NCBI RefSeq assembly: GCF_009882985.1
Contig: NZ_WTUZ01000038.1
Location: 124,001-188,000 of the forward strand
Reading direction: 5' to 3'
From: Paenibacillus silvestris
Lineage (GTDB): Bacteria > Bacillota > Bacilli > Paenibacillales > NBRC-103111
DNA length: 64,000 nucleotides
In this document: positions 34,254 through 42,440 of the stretch, one piece after another
Numbering within the stretch: the first letter of the stretch is position 1
Layout: every line of letters starts with the position of its first letter
The notes under the pieces: model-generated
Told to the model about the DNA's origin: nothing
What the model saw: the letters and a program-made list of their open reading frames with translations, nothing else
The model's database searches: none
Program-made: the position numbers and the translations under genes

Positions 34254-35324
34254 CTAAGTCGTAGGCCTATGAACGTAATGCATGAAGACGTGCTGAATAA
34301 TCACTTTCATGACCGCGAAGAAAGGTACCGCTAATATTAAGCCGACTATCCCTGCTACTTCCCCACCTACCAACAAGGCAAAGATAATCATCAACGGATG
34401 CATATGCAGCTTTTTGCCCACTACCTGAGGTGAAATAACATTCCCCTCAAGAATTTGGACGGTTAAGTTCACGAGCGCGACGAACAGCACCATTTTCAGC
34501 GAAATCGTTGAAGCCATAATAATGGCTGGCGCGGCCCCAAAAAACGGCCCAAGGTAGGGAATGATATTGAAAACCGCCACAACGCTAGCGAGCAGGAGCG
34601 CATAAGGCATATCAATGAGCCAATACCCCAAGTAGGCAAGCCCTCCGATAATGACACAAACCAACAGCTGTCCACGAATATAATTCCCAAGTGCCGTATC
34701 GATATCGATGAGGAGCTTAACTGTTTTCTTCCGATGATCCTTCGGTACGATAGCGAGCGCCGTCTTCTCAATGATTTGAAAGTCCTTCATCATATAAAAG
34801 GCAACGAAAGGCACGATAAAAGCAATAAACAGCATACTGATCGTGCTTCCAATTTGATTCATGTAATTCGATATGGCCATGGAAATGCTATTTTCCAGCT
34901 TCGTCAAAGAGTGATTAAAGCCTGTTCGAACACTATCAGGTAAAAGCCGATTTTGGTTAAAGCCATCCACAATGGATTGTGCGCGAATTTCCATCTGTGG
35001 CATATGCTCATTCAACTCCGCCACTTGCGTCATAAATACAGGCGTCATATTCATGATAATGACAGTGAGTGATGATATAAAGACACAATAAATCAGCAGG
35101 ACAGCAATCGTTCTCGGCACTTTGCGCTGGTTCAGCATGTTCACTACCGGGTTCAAGATGTAGGAAATAATCACCGCGATGAAAAATGGCGCTAATATCG
35201 CTTTTAAAAAGGAAAATAAGCTTAGCAAAATAGGTTTAATAAGCAGCAGCATGTACACACAAGCCAGTGCCAGAAGCAGATACACCAGCCCTACAAACCA
35301 TCGATTTCTCCAAAAACGTTCCAT
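34254..35324 (-). CDS. yrrI: AI-2E family transporter (YrrI)
   Basis: 356 residues with about seven to eight membrane segments. The family-typical VFNIIPYLGPFFGAAPAIIM and late GLILAVPFFAVMKVIIQHVF are present. UPF0118/AI-2E proteins include a quorum-signal exporter and Na+/H+ antiporters, so the cargo is open. Start set at ATG 35324 with GAGGTG 6 bases upstream; a longer frame to 35432 lacks support. Position next to alaS matches B. subtilis yrrI. Confidence 0.88.
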   Translation of the reverse strand: MERFWRNRWFVGLVYLLLALACVYMLLLIKPILLSLFSFLKAILAPFFIAVIISYILNPVVNMLNQRKVPRTIAVLLIYCVFISSLTVIIMNMTPVFMTQVAELNEHMPQMEIRAQSIVDGFNQNRLLPDSVRTGFNHSLTKLENSISMAISNYMNQIGSTISMLFIAFIVPFVAFYMMKDFQIIEKTALAIVPKDHRKKTVKLLIDIDTALGNYIRGQLLVCVIIGGLAYLGYWLIDMPYALLLASVVAVFNIIPYLGPFFGAAPAIIMASTISLKMVLFVALVNLTVQILEGNVISPQVVGKKLHMHPLMIIFALLVGGEVAGIVGLILAVPFFAVMKVIIQHVFMHYVHRPTT

Positions 35325-35408
35325 CCCGTTCACCTCAGTGATTCTAAATATGTCTACGTTCATACAGTATATGTACATGCTGGTCAAATTAACCTTGCCG
35401 CCGAAAAC

Positions 35409-35465
35409 AAAGAGACGCTGCTTCTCAGGCACAAATTGTGCCGAAAAGCAACGTCTCTCATTTTG
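35409..35465 (-). terminator. Terminator of the cymR-iscS-yrrD-yrzR operon
   Basis: AGAGACG, TGCTT and GGCACAA pair in order with TTGTGCC, AAGCA and CGTCTCT. The minus strand ends in CTTTGTTTT. Confidence 0.75.
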
Positions 35466-35474
35466 CTATTATGA

Positions 35475-35684
35475 TTAATTGGCATGTTCTTGAATCAATG
35501 GCATTTCTTCTTCAAAAAACAAATCATCTAGAGAACTTAGCGTACCGTCTTCCTCTACTTGATACACGGACATTTTCTCTCCGTTTACGCTGAGTTCGAT
35601 AAAGCAACCCCAGCAATAAAATTGATGGGAACCGATCTTTCCAATATCTTTGGAATTACAGTTTGGACAACGCATCTTGCTCAC
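35475..35684 (-). CDS. Small zinc-ribbon protein (YrzR-like)
   Basis: 69 residues. Two CxxC knuckles (CPNC near residue 6, CWGC near 25) form a zinc ribbon; the tail is acidic. It sits one base after yrrD and matches the small protein (YrzR) at this place in B. subtilis. Function unknown. Confidence 0.8.
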   Translation of the reverse strand: MSKMRCPNCNSKDIGKIGSHQFYCWGCFIELSVNGEKMSVYQVEEDGTLSSLDDLFFEEEMPLIQEHAN

Positions 35685-35685
35685 C

Positions 35686-36207
35686 CTATTCTTCTTTGGA
35701 TACGAAGAGTTCTTCTACTTCCTGAGAGCAATGTACAGGCACTATAATGGCATCTTCACCTTTGGTTGCCGAATCCGGCATGGGAAGCCATTTACGCCCT
35801 TCCTTTAAATCAGAAATAAACCCTTCGGACAATTCATAACCTACTATTTGTTTACCCCAATCTTGGGTTAAATAAACATCTTCTACCACGCCTAATTTGT
35901 CTCCGCCGATTGTAACGACTGGAAGACCTTTAATCGGGTGGCTTCCTTCCAGGAAAGCATGGCATTCATCTGCCTGCTCAAACTCGACTATGACATTTGC
36001 GTTCGGTATGGTAACGGCATCTTCGCCTGCAGCGACAACTCCATCCCACGGTACGTACCGTAAGGAGGAAAACCACATCTTTGCTTCTAGAATAATGCCT
36101 CGTATGTTCCATTCAGGGTCAATCATCAAATCTTTCACTTGGCCAATTTGTTTACCGGAATCTACCGTCAGAACGGGAAGTCCGATCAAATCATGCGCTC
36201 TGCGCAA
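35686..36207 (-). CDS. yrrD: PRC-barrel domain protein (YrrD)
   Basis: 173 residues containing two PRC-barrel repeats: GLPVLTVDSGKQIGQVKDLM with IDPEWNIRGIILEAK, and GLPVVTIGGDKLGVVEDVYL with TQDWGKQIVGYELSEG. PRC barrels act in RNA processing or as assembly modules; the YrrD role is unknown. Start is TTG 36207, eight bases after a perfect AGGAGG. Confidence 0.88.
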   Translation of the reverse strand: MRRAHDLIGLPVLTVDSGKQIGQVKDLMIDPEWNIRGIILEAKMWFSSLRYVPWDGVVAAGEDAVTIPNANVIVEFEQADECHAFLEGSHPIKGLPVVTIGGDKLGVVEDVYLTQDWGKQIVGYELSEGFISDLKEGRKWLPMPDSATKGEDAIIVPVHCSQEVEELFVSKEE

Positions 36208-36235
36208 GGTGTTTTCCTCCTAGAACCACCCGGTA

Positions 36236-37384
36236 CTAATTAGTACGCAGCCGTTTGATAATGGTTGCAATTTTCTGGGCAGCTGTTTCAATTTGATCTT
36301 TAGAATTCCCCATTCCAAAGCTAAATCGAACGGCAGAGGCTGTAACATTTTCTGGGAGCTTCATCGCTTGTAGTACGTGAGACACTTCAAGTGAGCCTGA
36401 TGTGCAAGCCGAACCGCTTGCTGCAGCCACATCTGCTAGATCAAGATTCATAAGCAGCGTCTCTGTGGATACACCAGGAAAGCTGATGTTCAGAATATGC
36501 GGAACTTGTTGTTCGGCATGTCCATTTATCGTAAATTGATCACGACCAAGTTGCTGATCCAAGCTGGTAATCATGTACTGCCTTAGCTCTGCAGCTTGTT
36601 CATAAAGGGCATCCGTCATAGGGAGAACCATCTCAATTGCCTTGGCAAACCCTGCTATAGCAGCTACATTCTCTGTTCCCGCGCGGCGCTTTCTTTCTTG
36701 TGCGCCACCATGCACATGAGGGACCAGCTTCGTGTTCTTGGACACATACAATGCGCCCACACCGTTAGGACCATATATTTTGTGAGCAGACAAGCTTAGC
36801 AAATCAACCGGCAAATCATGTAAATTCAGCGGTAATTTACCTAAGGCTTGAACGGCATCGACATGAAAAGGAATTTTTCGACTTTGTGCTAACCGACCAA
36901 CTTCTACAATCGGTTGAATCGTGCCTATTTCATTATTCACATACATGATGGAGATGAGAGCCGTATCGGGACGAATAGCCGACTCCACATCTTCGACTTG
37001 AATAAGACCAGTCGGACCTACTGGAAGGTAAGTGACCTCGTAACCGAGGTCCTCCAGCCGCTCACAGGGATGCAGAACGGCATGGTGCTCAATCTCTGTC
37101 GTTATGATATGTTTCTTGCCATTATTGTTCGCATGGATGATCCCAAAGATCGCCATATTGTTGCTCTCAGTCCCGCCGCTCGTATAAATCAGCTCGCCGG
37201 GCAGACAGCCAAGTGACTTCGCCATAGCGTCACGAAACCGGTTAAGTGCAGTTCTCGTCGCTCGACCGAAGCTATGCGTGCTGGAAGGATTGCCAAAATA
37301 GGCTGTATAAAAAGGAAGCATAGCTTCCATAACGTCGGGATGCACCGGCGTGGTCGCCGCGTGATCAAGATAAATAGGATTCAT
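36236..37384 (-). CDS. iscS: Cysteine desulfurase (IscS/YrvO type)
   Basis: 382 residues, PLP enzyme. The N-terminus MNPIYLDHAATTPVHP, the PLP lysine in SLSAHKIYGPNGVGALYV and the persulfide cysteine loop SGSACTSGSLEVSHVL are all present. It moves sulfur from cysteine to MnmA for 2-thiouridine, as YrvO does in B. subtilis, where the gene also lies beside mnmA. Follows cymR by 9 bp. AAAGGTGAT precedes the ATG. Confidence 0.95.
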   Translation of the reverse strand: MNPIYLDHAATTPVHPDVMEAMLPFYTAYFGNPSSTHSFGRATRTALNRFRDAMAKSLGCLPGELIYTSGGTESNNMAIFGIIHANNNGKKHIITTEIEHHAVLHPCERLEDLGYEVTYLPVGPTGLIQVEDVESAIRPDTALISIMYVNNEIGTIQPIVEVGRLAQSRKIPFHVDAVQALGKLPLNLHDLPVDLLSLSAHKIYGPNGVGALYVSKNTKLVPHVHGGAQERKRRAGTENVAAIAGFAKAIEMVLPMTDALYEQAAELRQYMITSLDQQLGRDQFTINGHAEQQVPHILNISFPGVSTETLLMNLDLADVAAASGSACTSGSLEVSHVLQAMKLPENVTASAVRFSFGMGNSKDQIETAAQKIATIIKRLRTN

Positions 37385-37393
37385 AAATCACCT

Positions 37394-37813
37394 TTAAATA
37401 TAAAACATGTAGTTGTCTTGCTGACCTGCGTCTTCAAAGGAGATCAAGTTCGCAAGAGTTGTAGAATCTAGCACTTCCGCAATGCTGTCGCGGATACGAA
37501 TCCATAAGTCGCGTTTGGCCGGATCATCTTCCTCCGTAAAATCGACAGGACTAATTGGCCCTTCCAATACGCGAATCACTTCACCTGCTGTCACTTGATC
37601 AGCAGCTTTGGAGAGAATATATCCACCGTACGCTCCACGAATGCTTTTGACCAATCCCGCGTTACGCAAAGGAGCAACAAGCTGCTCGAGATAATGCTCG
37701 GAGAGCTGATGCTTTTCGGCAATACTTTTGAGCGAAGTCGGGCCTTCACCAACTCGATTAGCCAGCTCCATCATGATCGTTAAACCATAGCGGCCTTTTG
37801 TGGAAATTTTCAA
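37394..37813 (-). CDS. cymR: Rrf2-family cysteine-metabolism regulator CymR
   Basis: 139 residues. Winged helix MKISTKGRYGLTIMMELANR, recognition region LSEHYLEQLVAPLRNAGLVK and SIRGAYGGYILSKAADQVTAG. It has no cysteine at all, so it carries no Fe-S cluster and cannot use the Cys25 redox switch reported for S. aureus CymR; control through CysK binding remains possible. TTG start five bases after GAGGTG. First gene of the operon with iscS. Confidence 0.9.
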   Translation of the reverse strand: MKISTKGRYGLTIMMELANRVGEGPTSLKSIAEKHQLSEHYLEQLVAPLRNAGLVKSIRGAYGGYILSKAADQVTAGEVIRVLEGPISPVDFTEEDDPAKRDLWIRIRDSIAEVLDSTTLANLISFEDAGQQDNYMFYI

Positions 37814-38127
37814 AATTACACCTCATTCAACATTTATGCCATCAAGGGGGCTATTTGATATTACGAGAAAGAAATTGTGAGTTATTTACCTTATGCTTTG
37901 TCTACGTTCAGACATCATGCTCGTCCCTATCTAGGTAAACAGCGTTTCCATTTTTAGCAAAAACATTCCTAAACATCCGTATATCGTATCTATGTTATCA
38001 TAATTCCTTGTTCTATGGGGGAAAAACAATGACATTCTCATGAAATATTTTAATTTTTAACTAGAGAGATGTATAATAGTATGAGTTTTAAAAAAGTCTC
38101 ACTGGATAGAAAAGAGGAACACAAGCC
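37814..38127. other. Divergent intergenic region cymR / mnmA
   Basis: 314 bp without an ORF. It holds the mnmA -10 and AT-rich stretches (38000-38060) that could bind CymR, but no clear operator or -35 for cymR could be fixed by eye. Confidence 0.5.
38049..38077 (+). promoter_or_regulatory. Candidate mnmA promoter
   Basis: TTTAAT (38049-38054, weak), 17-bp spacer, consensus TATAAT (38072-38077), ~50 bp before the mnmA ATG. Confidence 0.5.
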
Positions 38128-39216
38128 ATGAATAGAAAAACACGTGTCATTCTGGGTATGTCCGGGGGTGTCGATTCTTCTGTCGCCGCACTGCTCTTGA
38201 AAGAACAAGGTTATGAAGTTATCGGTATTTTCATGAAAAACTGGGACGATACCGATGAGTTTGGCCATTGCACAGCCGAAGAAGATGCAGAGGATGTCCG
38301 CAGAGTATGCGATCAGCTCGGAATCCCTTTTTATACAGTAAATTTTGAAAAACAGTACTACGAAAAGGTGTTTGCTTATTTCTTGGACGAGTACACCAAA
38401 GGTCGCACGCCGAATCCGGATGTCATGTGCAATAGAGAGATCAAATTCGGTGAATTGCTCCAAAAAGTCATCGATTTAGGCGGAGATTATATCGCAACTG
38501 GCCACTATGCCCAAGTGAAAGAACAAGATGGTGAGTACGTGCTCCTGCGGGGCAATGATCCAGGCAAGGATCAAACTTACTTCCTCAATGTGCTTACACA
38601 GCAGCAGCTGTCCAAAGCCATGTTCCCGATCGGTCACCTGCCGAAACCTGAGGTACGTAAAATTGCCGAAGCAGCTGGTCTGGCAACAGCAAAGAAAAAA
38701 GACAGCACAGGCATTTGCTTCATCGGCGAGCGCGATTTCAAGGAATTCCTCAGCCAATACTTGCCTGCTAAACCCGGGAATATGGTTGATATCCGTAACG
38801 GCGAGGTAAAAGGACGCCATGACGGGCTGATGTACTATACGCTAGGCCAAAGACAAGGTCTTGGCATTGGCGGTTCAGGTTCTGGCGAACCTTGGTTTGT
38901 CGTGGATAAGAATTTGGAAACCAACGAGCTTCTTGTCGTTCAAGGCGAGCAGTATCCAGGAATTTACTCCAAAGGGCTCACAGCGACAGATGTCAACTGG
39001 ATCTCTCCGAAAAGACCTCAAGGGTCTTTCACCTGCACAGCCAAATTCCGCTACCGTCAGCCTGACCAAGGTGTTGTTCTGACCTTTATGGAGGATGGAA
39101 CAATTGAAGTCGTATTTGATAGCCCGCAGAAGGCTGTAACGCCAGGACAATCCGTTGTTTTCTATGATGGTGATGTTTGTTTAGGCGGCGGTGTGATTGA
39201 CAAAGTTCATAAATAA
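38128..39216 (+). CDS. mnmA: tRNA-specific 2-thiouridylase MnmA
   Basis: 362 residues. PP-loop GMSGGVDSSVAALLLKEQG, the first catalytic Cys in NPDVMCNREIKFGELL, the second in DSTGICFIGERDFKEFL, and the ATP/tRNA loop TGHYAQV. It thiolates U34 of Lys, Glu and Gln tRNAs with sulfur from the neighbouring cysteine desulfurase. GAGGAA lies ~10 bases before ATG. Here it is divergent from cymR-iscS, unlike the co-directional B. subtilis order. Confidence 0.97.
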   Translation: MNRKTRVILGMSGGVDSSVAALLLKEQGYEVIGIFMKNWDDTDEFGHCTAEEDAEDVRRVCDQLGIPFYTVNFEKQYYEKVFAYFLDEYTKGRTPNPDVMCNREIKFGELLQKVIDLGGDYIATGHYAQVKEQDGEYVLLRGNDPGKDQTYFLNVLTQQQLSKAMFPIGHLPKPEVRKIAEAAGLATAKKKDSTGICFIGERDFKEFLSQYLPAKPGNMVDIRNGEVKGRHDGLMYYTLGQRQGLGIGGSGSGEPWFVVDKNLETNELLVVQGEQYPGIYSKGLTATDVNWISPKRPQGSFTCTAKFRYRQPDQGVVLTFMEDGTIEVVFDSPQKAVTPGQSVVFYDGDVCLGGGVIDKVHK

Positions 39217-39258
39217 TTATTGGCAAAATAGATGGTTCAAGAAGGAAGGATGATCCGT

Positions 39259-39951
39259 TTGATCAAAATGAATGAAGTGACTCTGCAGGCAGCTACGTAC
39301 GAGGATGTTACACAAATCGTTAAAGAGGTCGGCATTCTACCTCTCTCATCTTTCATACCGGATCATCCTTCCCTTGAATCCATAACAACACAAGCACAAT
39401 GGCATACCGGCTTAGAGACGGATCCTTGGCTTTGGCGGGATCGCCTGCCTGGTGACGGACTTGCTGCCTATGGTCGCTTTTTTGCAAAGAAACCTTTGTT
39501 AATTTCTGCGGACCTCTTCCCATTGGTGAAAAATTTGTTGGAAGACCCTTATTCCGTGGAAGAACGCTATGAAGACGGGCAGCTTCCCAAATCAGCCGTC
39601 GAGCTATTCCAAGCTGTTGAAGCGAACGAAGGCATCGATGTCAAAGAGCTTCGGGCTGTTACCGGAATGAAAGCCAAAGAGTCCAAAAGCGAATTCGACC
39701 GTGCACTCATTGAACTCCAGAGCACAACGGATATTGTGATTGCAGGCATCAGCGAGCGTTTGAATGCCAATGGGACAAAAAACGGCTGGAACAGCACTTG
39801 CTACATGACCGCACTGCATTGGATGGAGCTTCATCGTTTAGCCATGAATTCTTCCCCCACTCCTGAAGCCAAAAGTCAGTTCAGAGCCTATATACAGGAA
39901 CGTTATAGCTCAAGGGCTATCCAGTATCTTGGGAAGATTTTCAAGTTATAA
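39259..39951 (+). CDS. Conserved hypothetical protein, AlkZ-related
   Basis: About 230 residues. The segment TDPWLWRDRLPGDGLAAYGR and then FFAKKPLLISADLFP resembles Bacillota proteins named AlkZ-related (winged-helix HTH_42-like). The rest (GIDVKELRAVTGMKAKESKSE, a helix-turn-helix-like part) fits a DNA-binding role, but none is shown. AlkZ unhooks DNA crosslinks in Streptomyces; transfer of that function here would be speculation. Start: TTG 39259, nine bases after AAGGAAGG, is preferred over ATG 39232 (no site) and ATG 39250 (touching the site). It occupies the place of yrrB/recD2 of B. subtilis. Confidence 0.6.
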   Translation: MIKMNEVTLQAATYEDVTQIVKEVGILPLSSFIPDHPSLESITTQAQWHTGLETDPWLWRDRLPGDGLAAYGRFFAKKPLLISADLFPLVKNLLEDPYSVEERYEDGQLPKSAVELFQAVEANEGIDVKELRAVTGMKAKESKSEFDRALIELQSTTDIVIAGISERLNANGTKNGWNSTCYMTALHWMELHRLAMNSSPTPEAKSQFRAYIQERYSSRAIQYLGKIFKL

Positions 39952-39967
39952 GGATTTGGCAAACCAA

Positions 39968-39999
39968 ACAGAGGGCCTCTTTATGAGGCTCTTTTTTTG
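39968..39999 (+). terminator. Intrinsic terminator after the mnmA gene pair
   Basis: AGAG-GG-CCTC pairs with GAGGCTCT across TTTAT with a 2-nt bulge, followed by seven T. Confidence 0.8.
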
Positions 40000-40096
40000 T
40001 CTCCTCAATCTGCAAGAAGTGCCCATATTTACCTCACTACCTGCAAGTATGCAGCCTCGCACCTACGCGAACCATAATGTCGAAAGGTGTGAGCGA

Positions 40097-40471
40097 ATGA
40101 GGAAAATGTCAGCCGTGCTTCTCTTACTTGGACTAAGTTGGTGCAGCACAGCACATGCGAGCATGGAAACAGACATCCTAGAAGCTATAACCCATCAACC
40201 AGCTCCGTCTCAAAAACCTGATCCTCTCTATGCCAAATGGAGCAAAATCGCTTTTCAGGAGGCCGGGAAAGTCTATGTATTACTAGATTACAAGTATCTG
40301 GGACATTCTCGTGTTGCCCCTGGTGTGGATCAGCAGCAATTTCGCTTCTGGGTTAGACATCAAGGCGTCGAATTTCCGCTAATTGTATCTATCCGGTATG
40401 ACCCCGTGTCGGAAAAGCTTTTTACCATCGAAATGGAACAAGAAAGAAGAGGGAACTTACAGATCCTATAG
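40097..40471 (+). CDS. Secreted DUF3889-type protein
   Basis: 124 residues: a signal peptide (RKMSAVLLLLGLSW, cleavage after AHA) and one domain with YAKWSKIAFQEAGKVY and QFRFWVRHQGVEFPLIVSIR. This order (YAKWxKxAxxE, then WxR, then xVxIRYDPxxEK) is that of DUF3889, small exported proteins of Bacillales with unknown role. Start ATG 40097 with AAAGGTG 7 bases upstream. The stop overlaps the convergent rarA by 6 bp. Confidence 0.7.
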   Translation: MRKMSAVLLLLGLSWCSTAHASMETDILEAITHQPAPSQKPDPLYAKWSKIAFQEAGKVYVLLDYKYLGHSRVAPGVDQQQFRFWVRHQGVEFPLIVSIRYDPVSEKLFTIEMEQERRGNLQIL

Positions 40472-40495
40472 ATCTGCAGGCTTCCCTCTTCTTTT
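40446..40495. terminator. Bidirectional terminator embedded in two coding ends
   Basis: GAAGAGGGAA (40446-40455) pairs with TTCCCTCTTC (40482-40491), with an inner AGATC/GATCT hairpin, then TTTTG on plus and TTTCTTG on minus. The arms lie inside the last codons of the DUF3889 gene and of rarA. Confidence 0.8.
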
Positions 40496-41785
40496 GTGCT
40501 GATTCTGCCTCATCTTATCTTCCGTTCCCTGCTCACTGGCCGCAAAGATGATTTGATGTCTTATTTCGTCTGGTAAATACTGCTGCTGCACGTAATGTCC
40601 TGGATAATCATGTGGATACATATAACCTTTATGCCCGAGCTTCTCTGCTCCCTTATAGTGCGTATCGCGCAAATGAAGCGGCACGTCGGCAGATTTTACG
40701 TGGTCCATTAACTGTTCCGCTCGAGAAATAGCGATTGGGATCGAATTCGATTTGGGACTCTCTACAGCGAATAAAATTGCCTGGGAAATGACGTACTTCG
40801 ATTCCGGCCAGCCAATCTTGTGGTACGCATCCATGGCCGTCACAGACTGCACCATGGCCTGCGGGTTGGCAAGGCCGATATCTTCGCTGCTGGCGACGAT
40901 AAGCCGCCGCAGGAACGTCATAGGGTCCATGCCGAGCTTCTCGACGGCATACAAGAACCAGAACAGCGCGGCGTCACTGGAGCCGCGCACGCTCTTGTGA
41001 AAGGCGGACAAGACGTCATACTGCGTCGACTCGTCCGCTTTCACGATAGGTCGGCGGATCGACTCCTCCGCCACCTCAAGCGTAATCCGAACCGTCCCAT
41101 CCGGTTCGGGTGAGGTCGTCAGCGCTGCCAGCTCCAGCGCGTTCAAAGAGCGGCGGATGTCCCCAACGGCCATCTGCGCAATATGCTCCAGCGCCTCCTC
41201 GTCCACGTGGAGGCGCATGAAGCCGAGCCCCTTATCGGGATCGGCGATGGCTCTTCGCATGGCGATGAGCGCATGCTCCGCCGTGAGGGGCTCGAGCTGA
41301 AACAGCGTCGAGCGCGACAGCAGAGCCCCGTTCACATGGTGAAACGGGTTCTCTGTGGTCGCCCCGATGAAGATGAGGATGCCCTGCTCTACGGCAGGCA
41401 GCAGCGCATCCTGACGCGAGGTGTTGAAGCGGTGCACCTCGTCCAGGAACAGGATCGTCTTGCGGCCGTACATCGCTTTGTTGGTCTTGGCGAGCTCAAT
41501 TATCTCTCGCACATCCTTGACCGAGGCATCGACAGCGTTCAGCTTCATGAACTCTCCCTTTGTCTTGTTCGCGATGATATTCGCGAGGGTGGTTTTCCCT
41601 GTGCCCGGTGGACCATAGAGCAGGATAGAGCTCACCTGATCAGCTTCAATGGCTCTGCGCAGCAGCTTGCCTTTGCCGACAATTTGCTCCTGGCCGATGT
41701 ACTCATCCAGCGTTGTGGGACGCATCCGGTCTGCGAGCAGTTTGCCGGTCGGTTCTTGCGATGAGGCATATGTAAACAAGTCCAT
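40466..41785 (-). CDS. rarA: Replication-associated recombination ATPase RarA (MgsA)
   Basis: 439 residues, AAA+ ATPase related to clamp loaders. Walker A YGPPGTGKTTLANIIANKT, Walker B ILFLDEVHRFN, sensor IGATTENPFHHVN, then the MgsA C-terminal tetramer domain (YMYPHDYPGHYVQQQYLPDE). It acts at stalled replication forks. AAAGGA precedes ATG. GC content of its middle part (~40960-41450) is visibly higher than that of its neighbours. Confidence 0.95.
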   Translation of the reverse strand: MDLFTYASSQEPTGKLLADRMRPTTLDEYIGQEQIVGKGKLLRRAIEADQVSSILLYGPPGTGKTTLANIIANKTKGEFMKLNAVDASVKDVREIIELAKTNKAMYGRKTILFLDEVHRFNTSRQDALLPAVEQGILIFIGATTENPFHHVNGALLSRSTLFQLEPLTAEHALIAMRRAIADPDKGLGFMRLHVDEEALEHIAQMAVGDIRRSLNALELAALTTSPEPDGTVRITLEVAEESIRRPIVKADESTQYDVLSAFHKSVRGSSDAALFWFLYAVEKLGMDPMTFLRRLIVASSEDIGLANPQAMVQSVTAMDAYHKIGWPESKYVISQAILFAVESPKSNSIPIAISRAEQLMDHVKSADVPLHLRDTHYKGAEKLGHKGYMYPHDYPGHYVQQQYLPDEIRHQIIFAASEQGTEDKMRQNQHKRRGKPADL

Positions 41786-41899
41786 GTTGGTTATTCCTTT
41801 GCATTGGGTTTAAATAGACATTTTCCATTATACCCCTCATGGGATAGACTGTCATGTCTTGCGGATTTATTGCTGCTTGGCATGAGCACGATAAGTAGC

Positions 41900-41969
41900 T
41901 GTATTTTGTACAGTAAAATTGATGCGAAACGGATATTTCGAGACAGTTTACTGTATTACGTACAGTAAA
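41900..41969. repeat. Two copies of a CTGTA-GTACAG palindromic element
   Basis: CTGTATTTTGTACAGTAAA (41900-41918) and CTGTATTACGTACAGTAAA (41951-41969) differ at two loop bases and lie 51 bp apart. The second extends to TTTACTGTA/TACAGTAAA, a perfect 9-bp inverted repeat. Confidence 0.75.
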
Positions 41970-42093
41970 TAATGGCGAATTGGCTGGAAATCGGGTAATT
42001 TCTCGGAATTTGCTGCACATTTTGCAGGATCTGAGCGGTCTAGGGCTGGATTACATATATTTGATGCACAAAATGCAACAAATGGTGGCGGTT

Positions 42094-42183
42094 GGGTTCG
42101 GGTTCGGGTTCGGGTTCGGGTTCGGGTTCGGGTTCGGGTTCGGGTTCGGGTTCGGGTTCGGGCTTGGGCTCGTGTTCGGGTTA
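42094..42183 (+). repeat. Hexanucleotide microsatellite (GGGTTC)11 plus four imperfect units
   Basis: Eleven perfect GGGTTC units run from 42094 to 42159, followed by GGGCTT, GGGCTC, GTGTTC and GGGTTA. The G3-N3 rhythm is a textbook G-quadruplex pattern, similar to telomeric repeats, and would be prone to slippage. Confidence 0.95.
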
Positions 42184-42184
42184 A

Positions 42185-42366
42185 AGGGAACTACAGGACG
42201 TTATTTCAACTAAATTAACCGTATCCGGCTCCTGACGGAACTACAGGCTCTTATATTCGATCCAAGCACCGAATTTCAACAAAAATCACCGAAATAACGG
42301 ACCACAGTTCCCCACAAGTGGTATAAAAACCAAATTCCAGCTGAAATAGCGCCCTGTAGTTCCCCT
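42185..42366. repeat. Four copies of a GGAACTACAGG...TTATTTC element, two in each direction
   Basis: Forward copies begin at 42187 and 42237. Reverse-oriented copies end at 42313 (42291-42313) and 42365 (42343-42365). Shared core: GGAACTACAGG, three to four variable bases, then TTATTTC or CTATTTC. Spacing is ~50-52 bp within each pair. Confidence 0.75.
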
Positions 42367-42381
42367 AATCCTCCTACGACG

Positions 42382-42428
42382 CAAAAAGAGCCGCCACAAA
42401 AGATCATTCCTGATCTTCTGTGACAGCC
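42382..42428 (-). terminator. Terminator of the hisS-aspS-tcdA operon
   Basis: Minus strand: CACAGAAGATCA pairs with TGATCTTTTGTG around GGAA, flanked by GC pairs, then TCTTTTTG. Confidence 0.85.
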
Positions 42429-42440
42429 CTAATCCGTTCC

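Larger units (their letters stand above)
41786..42381. other. Gene-free repeat-rich intergenic block
   Basis: About 600 bp between rarA and the tcdA terminator. It contains three kinds of repeat: paired palindromes, a GGGTTC microsatellite and a cluster of GGAACTACAGG elements, each listed separately. A frame at 41980-42213 encodes only Phe-Gly repeats from the microsatellite and has no ribosome site; it is not called as a gene. Confidence 0.8.

Noticed and set aside
41980..42213. Open frame encoding a Phe-Gly repeat protein
   Set aside because: The repeat peptide is a direct reading of (GGGTTC)n. There is no ribosome site and the frame ends in another repeat cluster.
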